From NCBI RefSeq assembly GCF_000317555.1, contig NC_019745.1, positions 4,902,001-4,966,000 of the forward strand: DNA of 64,000 nucleotides, in the 5' to 3' direction. The translations under genes were made by a program, and so were the position numbers. This stretch comes from Gloeocapsa sp. PCC 7428 (GTDB lineage Bacteria; Cyanobacteriota; Cyanobacteriia; Cyanobacteriales; Chroococcidiopsidaceae). The notes beneath the pieces are model-generated. The model did not search any database, was not told where the DNA came from, and saw nothing but the letters and a program-made list of their open reading frames with translations. Within the stretch, counting starts at the first letter, position 1. Every line of letters begins with the position of its first letter. Below are positions 17,664 through 26,583 of this stretch, piece after piece.

Positions 17664-19211
17664 ATGACGATAAAAGTAAGGCAAATCTTAACACACCTCA
17701 CCGTAATCGGTGTAACGTCATTCTTGACAAATAATCCTGTTAGTGCATTAGGAACCTCTAATACGACAGATCCCCTCGCGCAAGTGACATCGGTTTCGCA
17801 GTTATCGGATGTCGCACCCAGTGATTGGGCATTTCAATCGCTCAGTTCTTTGGTGGAACGCTACGGCTGTATCGCGGGTTATCCTGATGGAACGTATCGC
17901 GGGAATCGCGCGTTAACTCGCTACGAGTTCGCGGCGGGTTTAAATGCGTGTTTAGCACAAATTAATTCTTTAATTACGTCCAGCACAGCAGATGCAATTC
18001 GTCAAGAAGACATCGTAACATTGCAACGCTTACAAACCGAGTTTGCGCAAGAATTAACAGTGTTACGAGGAAGAGTCGATCAACTCGAAGCCCGCACCGC
18101 CGAACTTGAAGCGCAACAATTTTCGACAACAACGAAACTCGAAGGAGAAGTCGTTTTTGCTGTCAACGGCGTGACAGGCGATCGCAAAGCCGATGGAAGT
18201 GATGACGAAATTGACGATAACTTGATTCTCGCTTATCGAACGAGATTAGACTTTAATACGAGTTTCAGCGGTACAGATAACTTAAGAGTTCGCTTACAAG
18301 CCCGCAATATTCCTGAATTTGAAGACGCCGCAGGTACGCCGATGGCTAATTTGGGAATCGATGGTAGTAGTGGTAGTAGCGTAGAACTCAGCCGTTTAGA
18401 TTATTTTTTCCCTGTAGGAGAACGCGCTAGCGGTTATGTAACGATAGTTGGTGGAGGATTAGGCGACTTTGTAACGACGGTTAATCCTTTACTTAGTAGT
18501 AGCGGTGACGGTGCGGTATCGCTGTTTGGGCGAGAAAATCCGATCCGGCGACAAGGAAGTGCGCCAGGCGCTAGCTTCTTTTATGAACTAAGCGATGCAA
18601 TTCTCTTTGAGGTAGGTTATGCGGCTAGCGATGCTAGTGATTCAGAGGTAGGAATTTGGCAAAGTCCGTATGCGGCGGTAGCGCAGTTAACAGTACAACC
18701 CAGCGAATCACTAAATGTTGCTTTGACGTACATTCGTTCGTACAACAGTATCAGTACGGGTACAGGAAGCGAACTTTCCAACGATCCGTTTGATGACGAA
18801 GCAGAGACAATTACAGGAAACTCCTACGGCGTAGAAGCTGCGTTGCAAGTCAGTCCTAAGTTTACGCTTGGCGGTAGGGTTGGTTGGATTCAAGCAACCG
18901 CAACGGATCTTGATAACAATCCTTCAGCAAATATCTTCACTTGGGCTGTGTCGTTAGCTTTCCCTGATTTAGCCGGAGAAGATAATTTAGCAGGGATCAT
19001 CATCGGTGTACCGCCAAAAGTTGTGAGTAATGAATTTGACGCAGATTTAGAAGAAGATGCGACTTCACTACACCTTGAAGCTTTTTACCGCTTTCAAGTG
19101 AATGACAACTTAGCCATTACTCCTGGCGTTTTTATGATTACTAATCCCGAACACGACGCAGATAATGACACGATTTATGTAGGAACCGTCCGCACGACGT
19201 TTGAATTTTGA
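17664..19211 (+). CDS. SLH-domain OprB-type outer-membrane porin (cyanobacterial iron-uptake-porin family)
   Basis: 515 residues from the ATG at 17664 (a TTG just before is possible). A signal peptide covers about 1-30. An SLH domain follows (about 48-110, 'DVAPSDWAFQSLSSLVERYGC' in two parts, then 'AGYPDGTYRGNRALTRYEFA'), which anchors to peptidoglycan. A coiled coil (about 120-160, 'RLQTEFAQELTVLRGRVDQL') comes next, then a beta-barrel of the OprB type ending in phenylalanine (TTFEF). Cyanobacterial members form the main outer-membrane channels, and some carry inorganic ions including iron. Its position as last gene of the glycan-export operon (10 bp after the second kinase gene) is unusual and suggests an outer-membrane outlet or co-regulated surface change. 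Confidence 0.88.
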   Translation: MTIKVRQILTHLTVIGVTSFLTNNPVSALGTSNTTDPLAQVTSVSQLSDVAPSDWAFQSLSSLVERYGCIAGYPDGTYRGNRALTRYEFAAGLNACLAQINSLITSSTADAIRQEDIVTLQRLQTEFAQELTVLRGRVDQLEARTAELEAQQFSTTTKLEGEVVFAVNGVTGDRKADGSDDEIDDNLILAYRTRLDFNTSFSGTDNLRVRLQARNIPEFEDAAGTPMANLGIDGSSGSSVELSRLDYFFPVGERASGYVTIVGGGLGDFVTTVNPLLSSSGDGAVSLFGRENPIRRQGSAPGASFFYELSDAILFEVGYAASDASDSEVGIWQSPYAAVAQLTVQPSESLNVALTYIRSYNSISTGTGSELSNDPFDDEAETITGNSYGVEAALQVSPKFTLGGRVGWIQATATDLDNNPSANIFTWAVSLAFPDLAGEDNLAGIIIGVPPKVVSNEFDADLEEDATSLHLEAFYRFQVNDNLAITPGVFMITNPEHDADNDTIYVGTVRTTFEF

Positions 19212-19330
19212 AGTAGAGAAAGGGTAATTGGTAATCGGATTTCACTCTATTGCTAGAAGCGTAACTACGGTAAGTTCAAGATATAAATAAATAAACGCAA
19301 GCTGGTGTAGTTCAGTTTCATTAAATACAA

Positions 19331-20254
19331 ATGCGATCGCACCTCTCTTCAAGTCGATGGCGCTTAGGTTTAGCCTTATCGCTATTGACAGTTTTCTTGT
19401 GGGGAATCTTACCCATTGCTTTATCAGTAACACTCCAAGTACTCGATGTTTATACACTCACTTGGTTTCGATTTTTAATTTCTTTTGGGTTACTCGCAAT
19501 TTATTTAGCTAGCCGCCAGCAGTTACCACAATGGCAAAAACTCCGCAATGCTGGGTTAGGGCTTATTGTAGTTGCAACAGTATTTTTAGGAATAAATTAC
19601 TTACTCTTCGTACAAGGTTTAACGCTAACTTCTCCCGCGAATGCCCAAGTTTTGATTCAACTTGCACCAGTATTATTTGGAATAGGCGCGATCGCCGTTT
19701 TTAAAGAACGCTTCAACCGTTACCAATCAATTGGGTTAAGTATCCTTGTACTTGGTTTGGTATTGTTCTTTAACGAGCAATTGCAAAGTTTACTTGTCGC
19801 AAATTCTACGTATCTCCTTGGTAGTGGTATTTTAGTACTCGCCGCCGCAGCTTGGGCAGTGTATGCTTTAGCACAAAAACAATTACTGCGATCGCTTTCT
19901 TCCACAAACGTGATGCTACTTATATATGGTGGTTGCGCGTTGTTATTTACGCCTGTAGCGACACCGCAAACAATTCTGACGTTGAGTTTATTACACTGGG
20001 GAACGCTACTATTTTGCGGATTAAATACTTTAATTGCCTATGGTGCCTTTGCTGAAGCCCTCGAACACTGGGAAGCCTCGCGCGTCAGTGCGGTTTTGGC
20101 ACTTACTCCGGTTGTGACTTTGATATCTGTCGAAGTTGTGTCATCGATTCTTCCTAGTTGGATTGACAGCGAACAATTGACGCTTTTAGGTTTCGCAGGT
20201 GCTATTTTAGTCGTTGCCGGTTCAATGGCGATCGCTTTAGGTAAATCAGGTTAA
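19331..20254 (+). CDS. EamA/DMT-family transporter
   Basis: 307 residues with ten predicted membrane helices in two EamA repeats (about 12-145 and 160-300). The first helix 'LALSLLTVFLWGILPIALS' and the 'SPANAQVLIQLAPVLFGIGA' segment are typical of drug/metabolite transporters. Substrates are usually amino acids, nucleosides or other metabolites exported to the medium; nothing here specifies one. It starts 119 bp after the porin gene and probably has its own promoter. There is no obvious ribosome-binding site before the ATG, which is preceded directly by a HIP1-like sequence. Confidence 0.85.
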   Translation: MRSHLSSSRWRLGLALSLLTVFLWGILPIALSVTLQVLDVYTLTWFRFLISFGLLAIYLASRQQLPQWQKLRNAGLGLIVVATVFLGINYLLFVQGLTLTSPANAQVLIQLAPVLFGIGAIAVFKERFNRYQSIGLSILVLGLVLFFNEQLQSLLVANSTYLLGSGILVLAAAAWAVYALAQKQLLRSLSSTNVMLLIYGGCALLFTPVATPQTILTLSLLHWGTLLFCGLNTLIAYGAFAEALEHWEASRVSAVLALTPVVTLISVEVVSSILPSWIDSEQLTLLGFAGAILVVAGSMAIALGKSG

Positions 20255-20304
20255 ATGCAGTAGCTTGGTAAATATACTCTGTTCTCAACGCTAGTTTTCG
20301 ATTT

Positions 20305-20763
20305 ATGAGTAAACAACTAGATGAAGCTGTTTCGCGTGAAATCGCTAATAATATCAAAAGTAAAGCAAAACAAAGCTTTGACAACGCCTACAAAGCAGCC
20401 CTAGCAACTGATGGTGCAGTGTACGTACAAGGCTTTTTAGTTTTAGCGGCGAAACCTTATCGCATCATCGAACACAGTTGGATCGAACTCGAAGATCGCA
20501 TTATCGATCCGACACTACCTTTTTTAAACCACAAAGCCGAAGACCTTTACTACTATCCTGCGCAGCAACTTACACTCAAACAACTCAAAGCCGCCGTCGA
20601 AGAAGCACAAGAAGACTATCCCGAAGACAACCCGCTTCCGGTTTACGGTGCCGCACCTTATGAATACTATGGTGATGTGATGTTGGGTGGTATTGAATAT
20701 TTAGCTGCGTATCAAGCCGCCGAAGCCAAGTGGAAAGAATTAAACGATCCGCAATATAACTAA
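20305..20763 (+). CDS. Conserved hypothetical protein (152 aa)
   Basis: 152 residues, soluble, acidic. I do not recognise a named family. The centre has 'YRIIEHSWIELEDRIIDPTLP', a His-Trp strand followed by an Asp, reminiscent of papain-like or transglutaminase-like folds, but no catalytic Cys is present. The C-terminal third is rich in Tyr, Ala and Glu ('AAYQAAEAKWKEL'). It lies 50 bp after the DMT transporter gene on the same strand and may share its transcript. It converges with the CDF exporter gene. Confidence 0.6.
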   Translation: MSKQLDEAVSREIANNIKSKAKQSFDNAYKAALATDGAVYVQGFLVLAAKPYRIIEHSWIELEDRIIDPTLPFLNHKAEDLYYYPAQQLTLKQLKAAVEEAQEDYPEDNPLPVYGAAPYEYYGDVMLGGIEYLAAYQAAEAKWKELNDPQYN

Positions 20764-20798
20764 GAGTGAGATTGCTCAAGTTATTGATAGGTTGTCAG

Positions 20799-21416
20799 TT
20801 ATACTTGCCTTAACTGCCGCCACGATTGAGAGAGAACTGAGCCTGCTGACTTGGCAAAAATAAACGCGAGCAAAATACCAACCGCGATGTCGGGTAACGA
20901 TGAGTTTGTAAGATAAACCAGACTTGCTGCGCCTAGTACAGAGGTGTTGGCAATGATGTCATTGCGAGAACAAAGCCACACAGAAGACATATTAATGTTG
21001 TCGTTGCGATGCTGTGTAAGGAGATATAGACAGAACAAATTGGTGCAGAGAGCTACAACACCAATACCACTCATCACCTTAAGTTCTGGAGGCGTATTAA
21101 AAGCGAGTTGATAGGCAGCCCTGGCAAATACGGCTACAGCTGATAGAAACATGATGCCGCCCTTAAGCATGGCAGATTGGGCATGAGCCTTACTACCCAT
21201 GTTGATGACATATAGGCTGCTAGCATAGGCAATCGCATCACCCAGCATATCGAGTGAGTCACCCGTCAACGCTAGTGAGTTTGACCATATCCCTGATAGC
21301 AATTCAACGCCAAACATCACGGAATTGATACCAAGCACCGTCCACAGAACTTTGCTTTGCCGCTTATTCAGCTTTTCTAGTTCGCATGATTTCTTTTGAC
21401 AGCAGCGATCGGACAT
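20799..21416 (-). CDS. CDF-type heavy-metal exporter, short form
   Basis: 205 residues from the ATG at 21416 (GAGG six bases upstream); a longer frame begins at 21455 but would include the operator palindrome. About six helices with the cation-diffusion-facilitator core: 'SLALTGDSLDMLGDAIAY' in helix 2 is the site-A region, with D-x3-D in place of H-x3-D, and 'SRNDIIANTSVLGAA' in helix 5. The usual cytosolic C-terminal domain of CDF proteins is absent. The N-terminus is Cys-rich (DRCCQKKSCE), a probable metal-loading tail. It lies directly downstream of a CadC-like repressor gene, so Cd, Zn, Pb or Co export is likely. Confidence 0.8.
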   Translation of the reverse strand: MSDRCCQKKSCELEKLNKRQSKVLWTVLGINSVMFGVELLSGIWSNSLALTGDSLDMLGDAIAYASSLYVINMGSKAHAQSAMLKGGIMFLSAVAVFARAAYQLAFNTPPELKVMSGIGVVALCTNLFCLYLLTQHRNDNINMSSVWLCSRNDIIANTSVLGAASLVYLTNSSLPDIAVGILLAFIFAKSAGSVLSQSWRQLRQV

Positions 21417-21448
21417 ACATTGCCTCGGCAATACTGTCATCATTATGA

Positions 21449-21470
21449 CATTCAAACAAACATTTGAATG
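21449..21470. promoter_or_regulatory. Palindromic operator for the CadC-like repressor
   Basis: A perfect inverted repeat with 8-base arms: CATTCAAA, CAAACA spacer, TTTGAATG. It lies between the repressor gene and the CDF exporter gene, 33 bp upstream of the exporter ATG. Spacing and sequence resemble the operator of the Staphylococcus CadC repressor (CTCAAATA...TTTGAATG), as I recall it. No second copy is visible upstream of the repressor gene itself. Confidence 0.7.
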
Positions 21471-21497
21471 AAGAAGTAAAAAAACTAAGCTCCTTGC

Positions 21498-21860
21498 TTA
21501 ATCGTGTTTTGTAAACACATGGCTTAACACCTGGCTGACAAACTCATCTCGTAGCGAATAGTAAACCAATTTTCCATCGTTTCTGTATTTCAGGAGCTTG
21601 AGATCGCGTAGCTTTCGCAGATGGTGAGATGCTGCCGATATTTGCACACCTAATACAGCCGCGATGTCGCATACACAAAGTTCTTGAGCATCTTTGAGCG
21701 CATGAAGAATCTTCAACCTAGATTTGTCTGCTAATGCGGTAAAGAGAGTTTGGGCGATTTCAAAAGCTTCGTCATCAGGAAGGGCATCACGCACTTGAGC
21801 TACAAGATCTGTGTTAAAACAGCGGACTTGACAAACATCAATAGGCTTTGTTTTCGGCAC
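21498..21860 (-). CDS. ArsR/SmtB-family metal sensor, CadC-like
   Basis: 120 residues, winged helix-turn-helix. 'ELCVCDIAAVLGVQISAASHH' spans the metal-sensing helix and recognition helix. Four cysteines, C10, C14, C62 and C64, match the spacing of the CadC thiolate site (N-terminal C-x3-C plus the CVC motif), which binds Cd, Pb or Bi and releases DNA. This is stronger evidence for a CadC-type sensor than for SmtB or ArsR types. It is followed by a palindromic operator and the CDF exporter gene. The prediction is that it represses the exporter and is released by soft metals. Confidence 0.87.
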   Translation of the reverse strand: MPKTKPIDVCQVRCFNTDLVAQVRDALPDDEAFEIAQTLFTALADKSRLKILHALKDAQELCVCDIAAVLGVQISAASHHLRKLRDLKLLKYRNDGKLVYYSLRDEFVSQVLSHVFTKHD

Positions 21861-22100
21861 AAACTAAGATCTCTCTAGCAACAATTGCAGGTTAATTTTA
21901 GCAAAGGTACAAGAAGCGGCGCGGTCTAACATTAGCGATTAGTGACTAAATCTATATCTTTGTACTCTGAGGGCGCTGAATGAAGTGCAAGCAAACCAAT
22001 TACCAAGCATCAGTTTTAATCTTCCGATAGAGATTTGTTAAAGTTCCTGTGGGATTTGTAGAAAGTGGCAGATCGCACTTACAATCCCAGAGGTGATTAA

Positions 22101-25100
22101 ATGGCAGCGGTTAATTTTCAAGACGGTTACTCGCAAAACTTTGATTCTTTAATTGATTCTGGTTCTGCAAGTTGGGCGAATGACGCGACAATTCCAGGTT
22201 GGTATACCGCAAGAACAGGAACCGGAACAAGTATTGTGGCATCTACCGGAAGTAGTAATGCTGGAAATCTTTATAGCTTTGGCTTAGCAGGTAGTAGCGA
22301 TCGCGCTTTAGGTTCAATAGGTTCAGGAAATGCAGCAGCAGGAGATTTCTATTGGGGAGTACGCTTAGTTAACGATACCAATCAAACAATTACCGGATTA
22401 GATATCAGTTACATTGGCGAACAATGGCGCTTTAGCGGTGCAAACGCCGCGCAAACTGTTGATTTTTCCTACCAAATCGGAGCGCAGAATTTAACTAGCG
22501 GTAATTGGATTAATTTCGATCCTCTCGATTTTACCAGCCCTGTCACCAGCGGTACAACGGGGGCGCTCAATGGCAATGCCGATGCTAATCGTACCTTTAA
22601 ATCAGCAACTTTAACCAATTTAGTCCTAGAAGCGGAACAAGAAATTTGGTTACGCTGGTTTGATCCCGATCATTCAGGTGCAGATCATGGTTTAGCCATT
22701 GATAATTTTACAATTGCTATTAGCGAACAGGGAGATCCCGATCCCGATCCTGTTGAACCTGGTGATGTACGGATTTTTGATATTCAAGGAACATCGCACC
22801 GATCGCCCTTAGAAGGACAGCAAGTGACAAACGTTCCTGGAATCGTCACCGCAGTGCGAAATAACGGCTTTTACATTCAAGATGTGATGGGTGACGGCAA
22901 TGCGGCGACGTCAGATGGTATTTTTATCTTTACTTCTTCTGCTCCCAATGTTGCGGTAGGCGATGCAGTACTGGCGAGTGGAATTGTCGGCGAGTTTCGT
23001 CCTGGTGGTGCAAATAGTGGTAACTTGACAACAACGCAGATTGGTGGCGCGAGTTTTAACATATTGTCGCGAGGGAATGCGCTACCAGAATCAACAATTA
23101 TTGGTGTAGAAGGAAGAAAGCCACCTACCGAAAGAATTTATGGCAATGCTGTAGGTGGTAATGTTGAAAATCCTGGTAACGAATTTAATCCGCAACGCAA
23201 CGGACTCGACTTTTACGAAAGTTTAGAGGCAATGCGCGTGCAAGTTGATGGTGGTGTTGTTGTGGGTCCTACGAACCAGTTTAACGAAATTTGGGTACTA
23301 GGAGACAACGGTGTTGCGGCAACAGGGCGCACTCCGCGTGGTGGAATTGTCATTAGTCCTGACGATTTTAACCCCGAACGCATTCAGATTCAAATCGACC
23401 GGAATTTGACACCAGGAACCGCACCGCAAGTTAATGTAGGCGATCGCATAGATAGTGTCACTGGCATTCTAGATTACAGTTTCGGTAACTTTGAAGTATT
23501 AAGCACGGTTCCTGTCACCGCAACACCAGGAGGGTTACAGCGCGAAGTCACGACATTAGATGCAGTGGGCGATCGCTTAACGGTTGCATCTTACAATATC
23601 GAAAACTTTCATCCTGGTAGCCCTGCATCACGAATCAATGGTATCGCCGGACATATCGCCCAAAACTTGAAAGCACCAGATATCATTGCCTTGCAAGAAG
23701 TTCAGGATAACTCTGGTCCTACAAATAATGGTATTGTTGATGCTGCACAATCGTATCAGGTATTAATCGATGCGATCGCGGCTGCTGGCGGTCCTACTTA
23801 CAAATTCCGCGACATCGCCCCTGTTAATGGACAAGACGGCGGACAACCTGGCGGTAATATTCGCGTCGGCTACCTCTACAACCCTGAACGCGTGAACTTT
23901 ATCGATCGCCCTGGCGGTACTGCAACGAGTGAAACAACAATTATTGACGGTCGATTGTCAGAAAGTCCTGGTAGAGTAGAACCTAACGATCCAGCTTTTG
24001 AAGATAGCCGCAAACCACTTGCGGGTGAGTTTGTCTTTAACGGTCAGCGGTTATTTTTAATCAACAATCACTTTAGCTCAAAAGGTGGTAGCGATCCGCT
24101 ATTTGGTCGCTTTCAACCACCTAATAATAATGGAGAAGATGCGCGTACCGAACAAGCAAGAATTAATCGCGAGTTTGTCGAAGATATCTTAGCTGCAAAT
24201 TCAGATGCAAGAGCAATTGTATTAGGTGACTTGAATGAATTTCAGTTTTTCCCGCCTTTAGAAGTTCTAGAGGGAGGTGCTGAACAAGTTCTCAACAATT
24301 TAACCGAAACTCTACCAGAAAATGAACGCTACAGCTATATTTTTGAAGGTAACTCGCAAGCCCTCGACCACATTTTAGTCACCGATAGCTTATTACCGAT
24401 AGCTGAATACGATATCGTCCATGTTAACGCGGAGTTTGTCGATCAAGATAGCGATCACGATCCGTTACTCTCGCGCTTTGCGCTAGCAAATCCAACTTCT
24501 ACAGTAGGTAATTCTCGCTTGGTATTTGGAACTGCTGGAGATGATGAAATCGCCGCCCAAGGTAGACAAACTATTTTTGCAGGTAATGGTGATGACTTAG
24601 TAGGTTCTGCACCAAGTTCAACAGGAAGCAATATCATTAATGGTGGCAGAGGTAACGATGAATTATTCGCTCGCAGCAATGACACTCTACTCGGTGGTAG
24701 CGGCAATGACTATTTAAATGCCGCAGATGGTACGGGTAATAACCAACTATACGGTGGTATTGGTAATGATACTTTATTTGCTGGGGGAGCGAACGATCAG
24801 CTTTATGGTCAATTCGGCGATGATGTCCTTTATGCTGGTAACGGTGGCAATTTCCTCAGTGGTGGTTTTGGTAACGATCAGTTCTGGATTGCGTTAAATC
24901 AATTACCAGAAACAGCAAACACAATTGCTGACTTTAATTTAGGTAACAACGTAATTGGAATTAGTGGCGTTGCAGCGATTAACTCGTTTGATGACCTCAC
25001 TATTACACAAAGTGGTGCTAATACGGTGATTCGTGCTTTGAATCAAGATATCGCTGTCCTCACAGGTGTTCAAGCGAGTACACTCAGCACTAACAGGTTT

Positions 25101-25112
25101 GTGTTTGCATAA
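22101..25112 (+). CDS. RTX-tagged extracellular endonuclease (ExeM/NucH family)
   Basis: 1003 residues with no N-terminal signal peptide. An N-terminal beta-rich domain (1-205) is followed by an OB-like domain (about 225-330, 'VTNVPGIVTAVRNNGFYIQD'). Next is an endonuclease/exonuclease/phosphatase domain (about 490-790) with ASYNIENF, ALQEVQDN, INNHFSSKG, LGDLNEF, LDHILV and DSDHDPL, all expected catalytic and metal-binding motifs. The C-terminus (about 810-1003) holds glycine-aspartate nonapeptide repeats (GGSGNDYL, GGIGNDTLF, GGFGNDQF), the calcium-binding RTX signal for type I secretion. It probably degrades extracellular DNA, for phosphate or in biofilms. AGAGGTGA lies nine bases before the ATG. 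No type I exporter gene is in the window. Confidence 0.9.
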   Translation: MAAVNFQDGYSQNFDSLIDSGSASWANDATIPGWYTARTGTGTSIVASTGSSNAGNLYSFGLAGSSDRALGSIGSGNAAAGDFYWGVRLVNDTNQTITGLDISYIGEQWRFSGANAAQTVDFSYQIGAQNLTSGNWINFDPLDFTSPVTSGTTGALNGNADANRTFKSATLTNLVLEAEQEIWLRWFDPDHSGADHGLAIDNFTIAISEQGDPDPDPVEPGDVRIFDIQGTSHRSPLEGQQVTNVPGIVTAVRNNGFYIQDVMGDGNAATSDGIFIFTSSAPNVAVGDAVLASGIVGEFRPGGANSGNLTTTQIGGASFNILSRGNALPESTIIGVEGRKPPTERIYGNAVGGNVENPGNEFNPQRNGLDFYESLEAMRVQVDGGVVVGPTNQFNEIWVLGDNGVAATGRTPRGGIVISPDDFNPERIQIQIDRNLTPGTAPQVNVGDRIDSVTGILDYSFGNFEVLSTVPVTATPGGLQREVTTLDAVGDRLTVASYNIENFHPGSPASRINGIAGHIAQNLKAPDIIALQEVQDNSGPTNNGIVDAAQSYQVLIDAIAAAGGPTYKFRDIAPVNGQDGGQPGGNIRVGYLYNPERVNFIDRPGGTATSETTIIDGRLSESPGRVEPNDPAFEDSRKPLAGEFVFNGQRLFLINNHFSSKGGSDPLFGRFQPPNNNGEDARTEQARINREFVEDILAANSDARAIVLGDLNEFQFFPPLEVLEGGAEQVLNNLTETLPENERYSYIFEGNSQALDHILVTDSLLPIAEYDIVHVNAEFVDQDSDHDPLLSRFALANPTSTVGNSRLVFGTAGDDEIAAQGRQTIFAGNGDDLVGSAPSSTGSNIINGGRGNDELFARSNDTLLGGSGNDYLNAADGTGNNQLYGGIGNDTLFAGGANDQLYGQFGDDVLYAGNGGNFLSGGFGNDQFWIALNQLPETANTIADFNLGNNVIGISGVAAINSFDDLTITQSGANTVIRALNQDIAVLTGVQASTLSTNRFVFA

Positions 25113-25118
25113 AATCGC

Positions 25119-25166
25119 TTGGCGACTGAAGTCGCCGCTAATCAAACTAAGACCACCTTCGTGGTC
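25119..25166 (+). repeat. Two-hairpin intergenic repeat, copy 2
   Basis: Begins 6 bp after the nuclease stop codon. First hairpin GGCGAC-TGAA-GTCGCC (25121-25136), linker GCTAATCAAACTAA, second hairpin GACCAC-CTTC-GTGGTC (25151-25166). The loops match those of other copies while the stems differ with compensation. It could act as the transcription terminator or mRNA end of the nuclease gene. Confidence 0.75.
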
Positions 25167-25347
25167 TAATTGTGTTATACCAATTCCTTAAAAAAGAGCT
25201 ACAAAGAACTTCGCCTCTGCTGCTCTAAAAACCCTGACCTCTGCTGCATCAGTCGTGGTCTAATTGTGTTATACCAATTCCTTAAAAAAGAGCTACAAAG
25301 AACTTCGCCTCTGCTGCTCTAAAAACCCTGACCTCTGCTGCATCAGT
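25160..25347. repeat. Exact 94-bp tandem duplication
   Basis: The 94 bp from 25160 to 25253 are repeated in full at 25254-25347 with no difference that I can see. The unit starts with the last seven bases of the preceding hairpin (CGTGGTC) and ends at CATCAGT. It contains no open frame of note. The identity implies a recent duplication. It lies between the converging nuclease gene and the minus-strand secreted-protein gene. Confidence 0.9.
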
Positions 25348-25391
25348 CTGTAGGCTTAAAAGATTTATGCAGGAGGTTTTTTTATTTGAGT

Positions 25392-26306
25392 TTACAAGCA
25401 AGCTTCGGTTGTCCAGTTTTGAGAACCGCGCCCTTGGCGACAGCGCTGTTGTCTACCAGCCCATACCATCCGCCACTGCGATTGATTTGCCACTGGCTCG
25501 AATTCTACACGATAGCGTACATCTTGCACTGAATCATCAGGTAAATTGTTTTGCATTATTGTCACGACAACTTGTTGAGGATTGCGATCGTCAATAGTTA
25601 CCGTTTGCTGAAAATTGCCTTCTTGTGGTTCTTGGATTCCAAACGCCGCGATCGCAATTTCTCTAGGATTGCTTCCGGTTAACTCTGAGTTGATTTGTTC
25701 TAGATTAATCGCACTATAACTATCGCGCTCGTTGGTTGCGGTTAGACACTCTGAGACAAGCGTGAGATTATTTCCTGATATTGTATAAGTTTGCGTGACT
25801 GCTTGGTTATTTTTGGCAATGTTCGCCTGAATTTGTCCCGCGTTAACAATAATCGACTGAACTTGAACGCGATCGCCCAACAAAACTGAATTCACATTAC
25901 GCGGATTACTTGCTACATTAAGAACTGGTAACAAATACGCTGTCTCTGTTCCATTAACCATTAATACAGTTACCGCATCTTCATTGCCATCATTATTTAT
26001 ATCTGCAAATGCGATCGCACCTGGCTTGTCTACTAAAGTAACTGTAACGCCTTTAGTTCGATCCTCATAAGAACCATTTTGGAGTTGAACTGAACCAATA
26101 TTAGGTAGCTGATAAGTCATGTTTTTCACTTGCTCAGCTTTTTGACACCAAGCTTGCTTTTGCGGAGTCCAAAGTTCACGCGTTCTACAGTTATACCAAG
26201 GTTGTGCAGATGTTGCGTTATTTTGAGCATTCGCCAAATTCATCAAAGGCATCAACCCTAAAGCTGCGCTAACAGCAAATAATGTTATTTTACTTTGAAT
26301 TTTCAT
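25392..26306 (-). CDS. Secreted hypothetical protein (304 aa)
   Basis: 304 residues when started at ATG 26306 (GAGAGG just upstream); the GTG three codons earlier is less likely. The signal peptide is clear (hydrophobic 8-25, 'LANAQ' cleavage site). The mature N-terminus has WYNCRTRELWTPQKQAWC, a two-Cys region found in several cyanobacterial secreted proteins. The rest is predicted beta-rich, with 'GAIAFADINNDGNEDAV' resembling an FG-GAP/VCBS-like calcium loop. The C-terminus has two cysteines. No function is recognised. It converges with the nuclease gene. Confidence 0.65.
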   Translation of the reverse strand: MKIQSKITLFAVSAALGLMPLMNLANAQNNATSAQPWYNCRTRELWTPQKQAWCQKAEQVKNMTYQLPNIGSVQLQNGSYEDRTKGVTVTLVDKPGAIAFADINNDGNEDAVTVLMVNGTETAYLLPVLNVASNPRNVNSVLLGDRVQVQSIIVNAGQIQANIAKNNQAVTQTYTISGNNLTLVSECLTATNERDSYSAINLEQINSELTGSNPREIAIAAFGIQEPQEGNFQQTVTIDDRNPQQVVVTIMQNNLPDDSVQDVRYRVEFEPVANQSQWRMVWAGRQQRCRQGRGSQNWTTEACL

Positions 26307-26583
26307 TCCTCTCACCGAATAAATAACTATCAGTTATTGACGCATATTTCAGCAAAATCCTTCCCATAGCTTCATATTGCTTAGAAATTCTATGATAAAG
26401 AGTATAAACGAACTACTCCAGACACTGAGGGCACAGAGAAAAGAGGAAAGAAAAGAGTTAACTTTGATTAAGTTTTCAGATTTTTTATCTTAGCTGTTGT
26501 TGTAAAAATGTAGTTCGCTAACAAAAACACTATTTGAAACTAGGCGTCTTTCACTTCAAAACAGCGTCAGAACAGGAAATATT

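Noticed and set aside
25160-25347. CRISPR array
   Set aside because: Only two copies of a long 94-bp unit with no spacers; it is a plain tandem duplication. No CRISPR array was seen anywhere.
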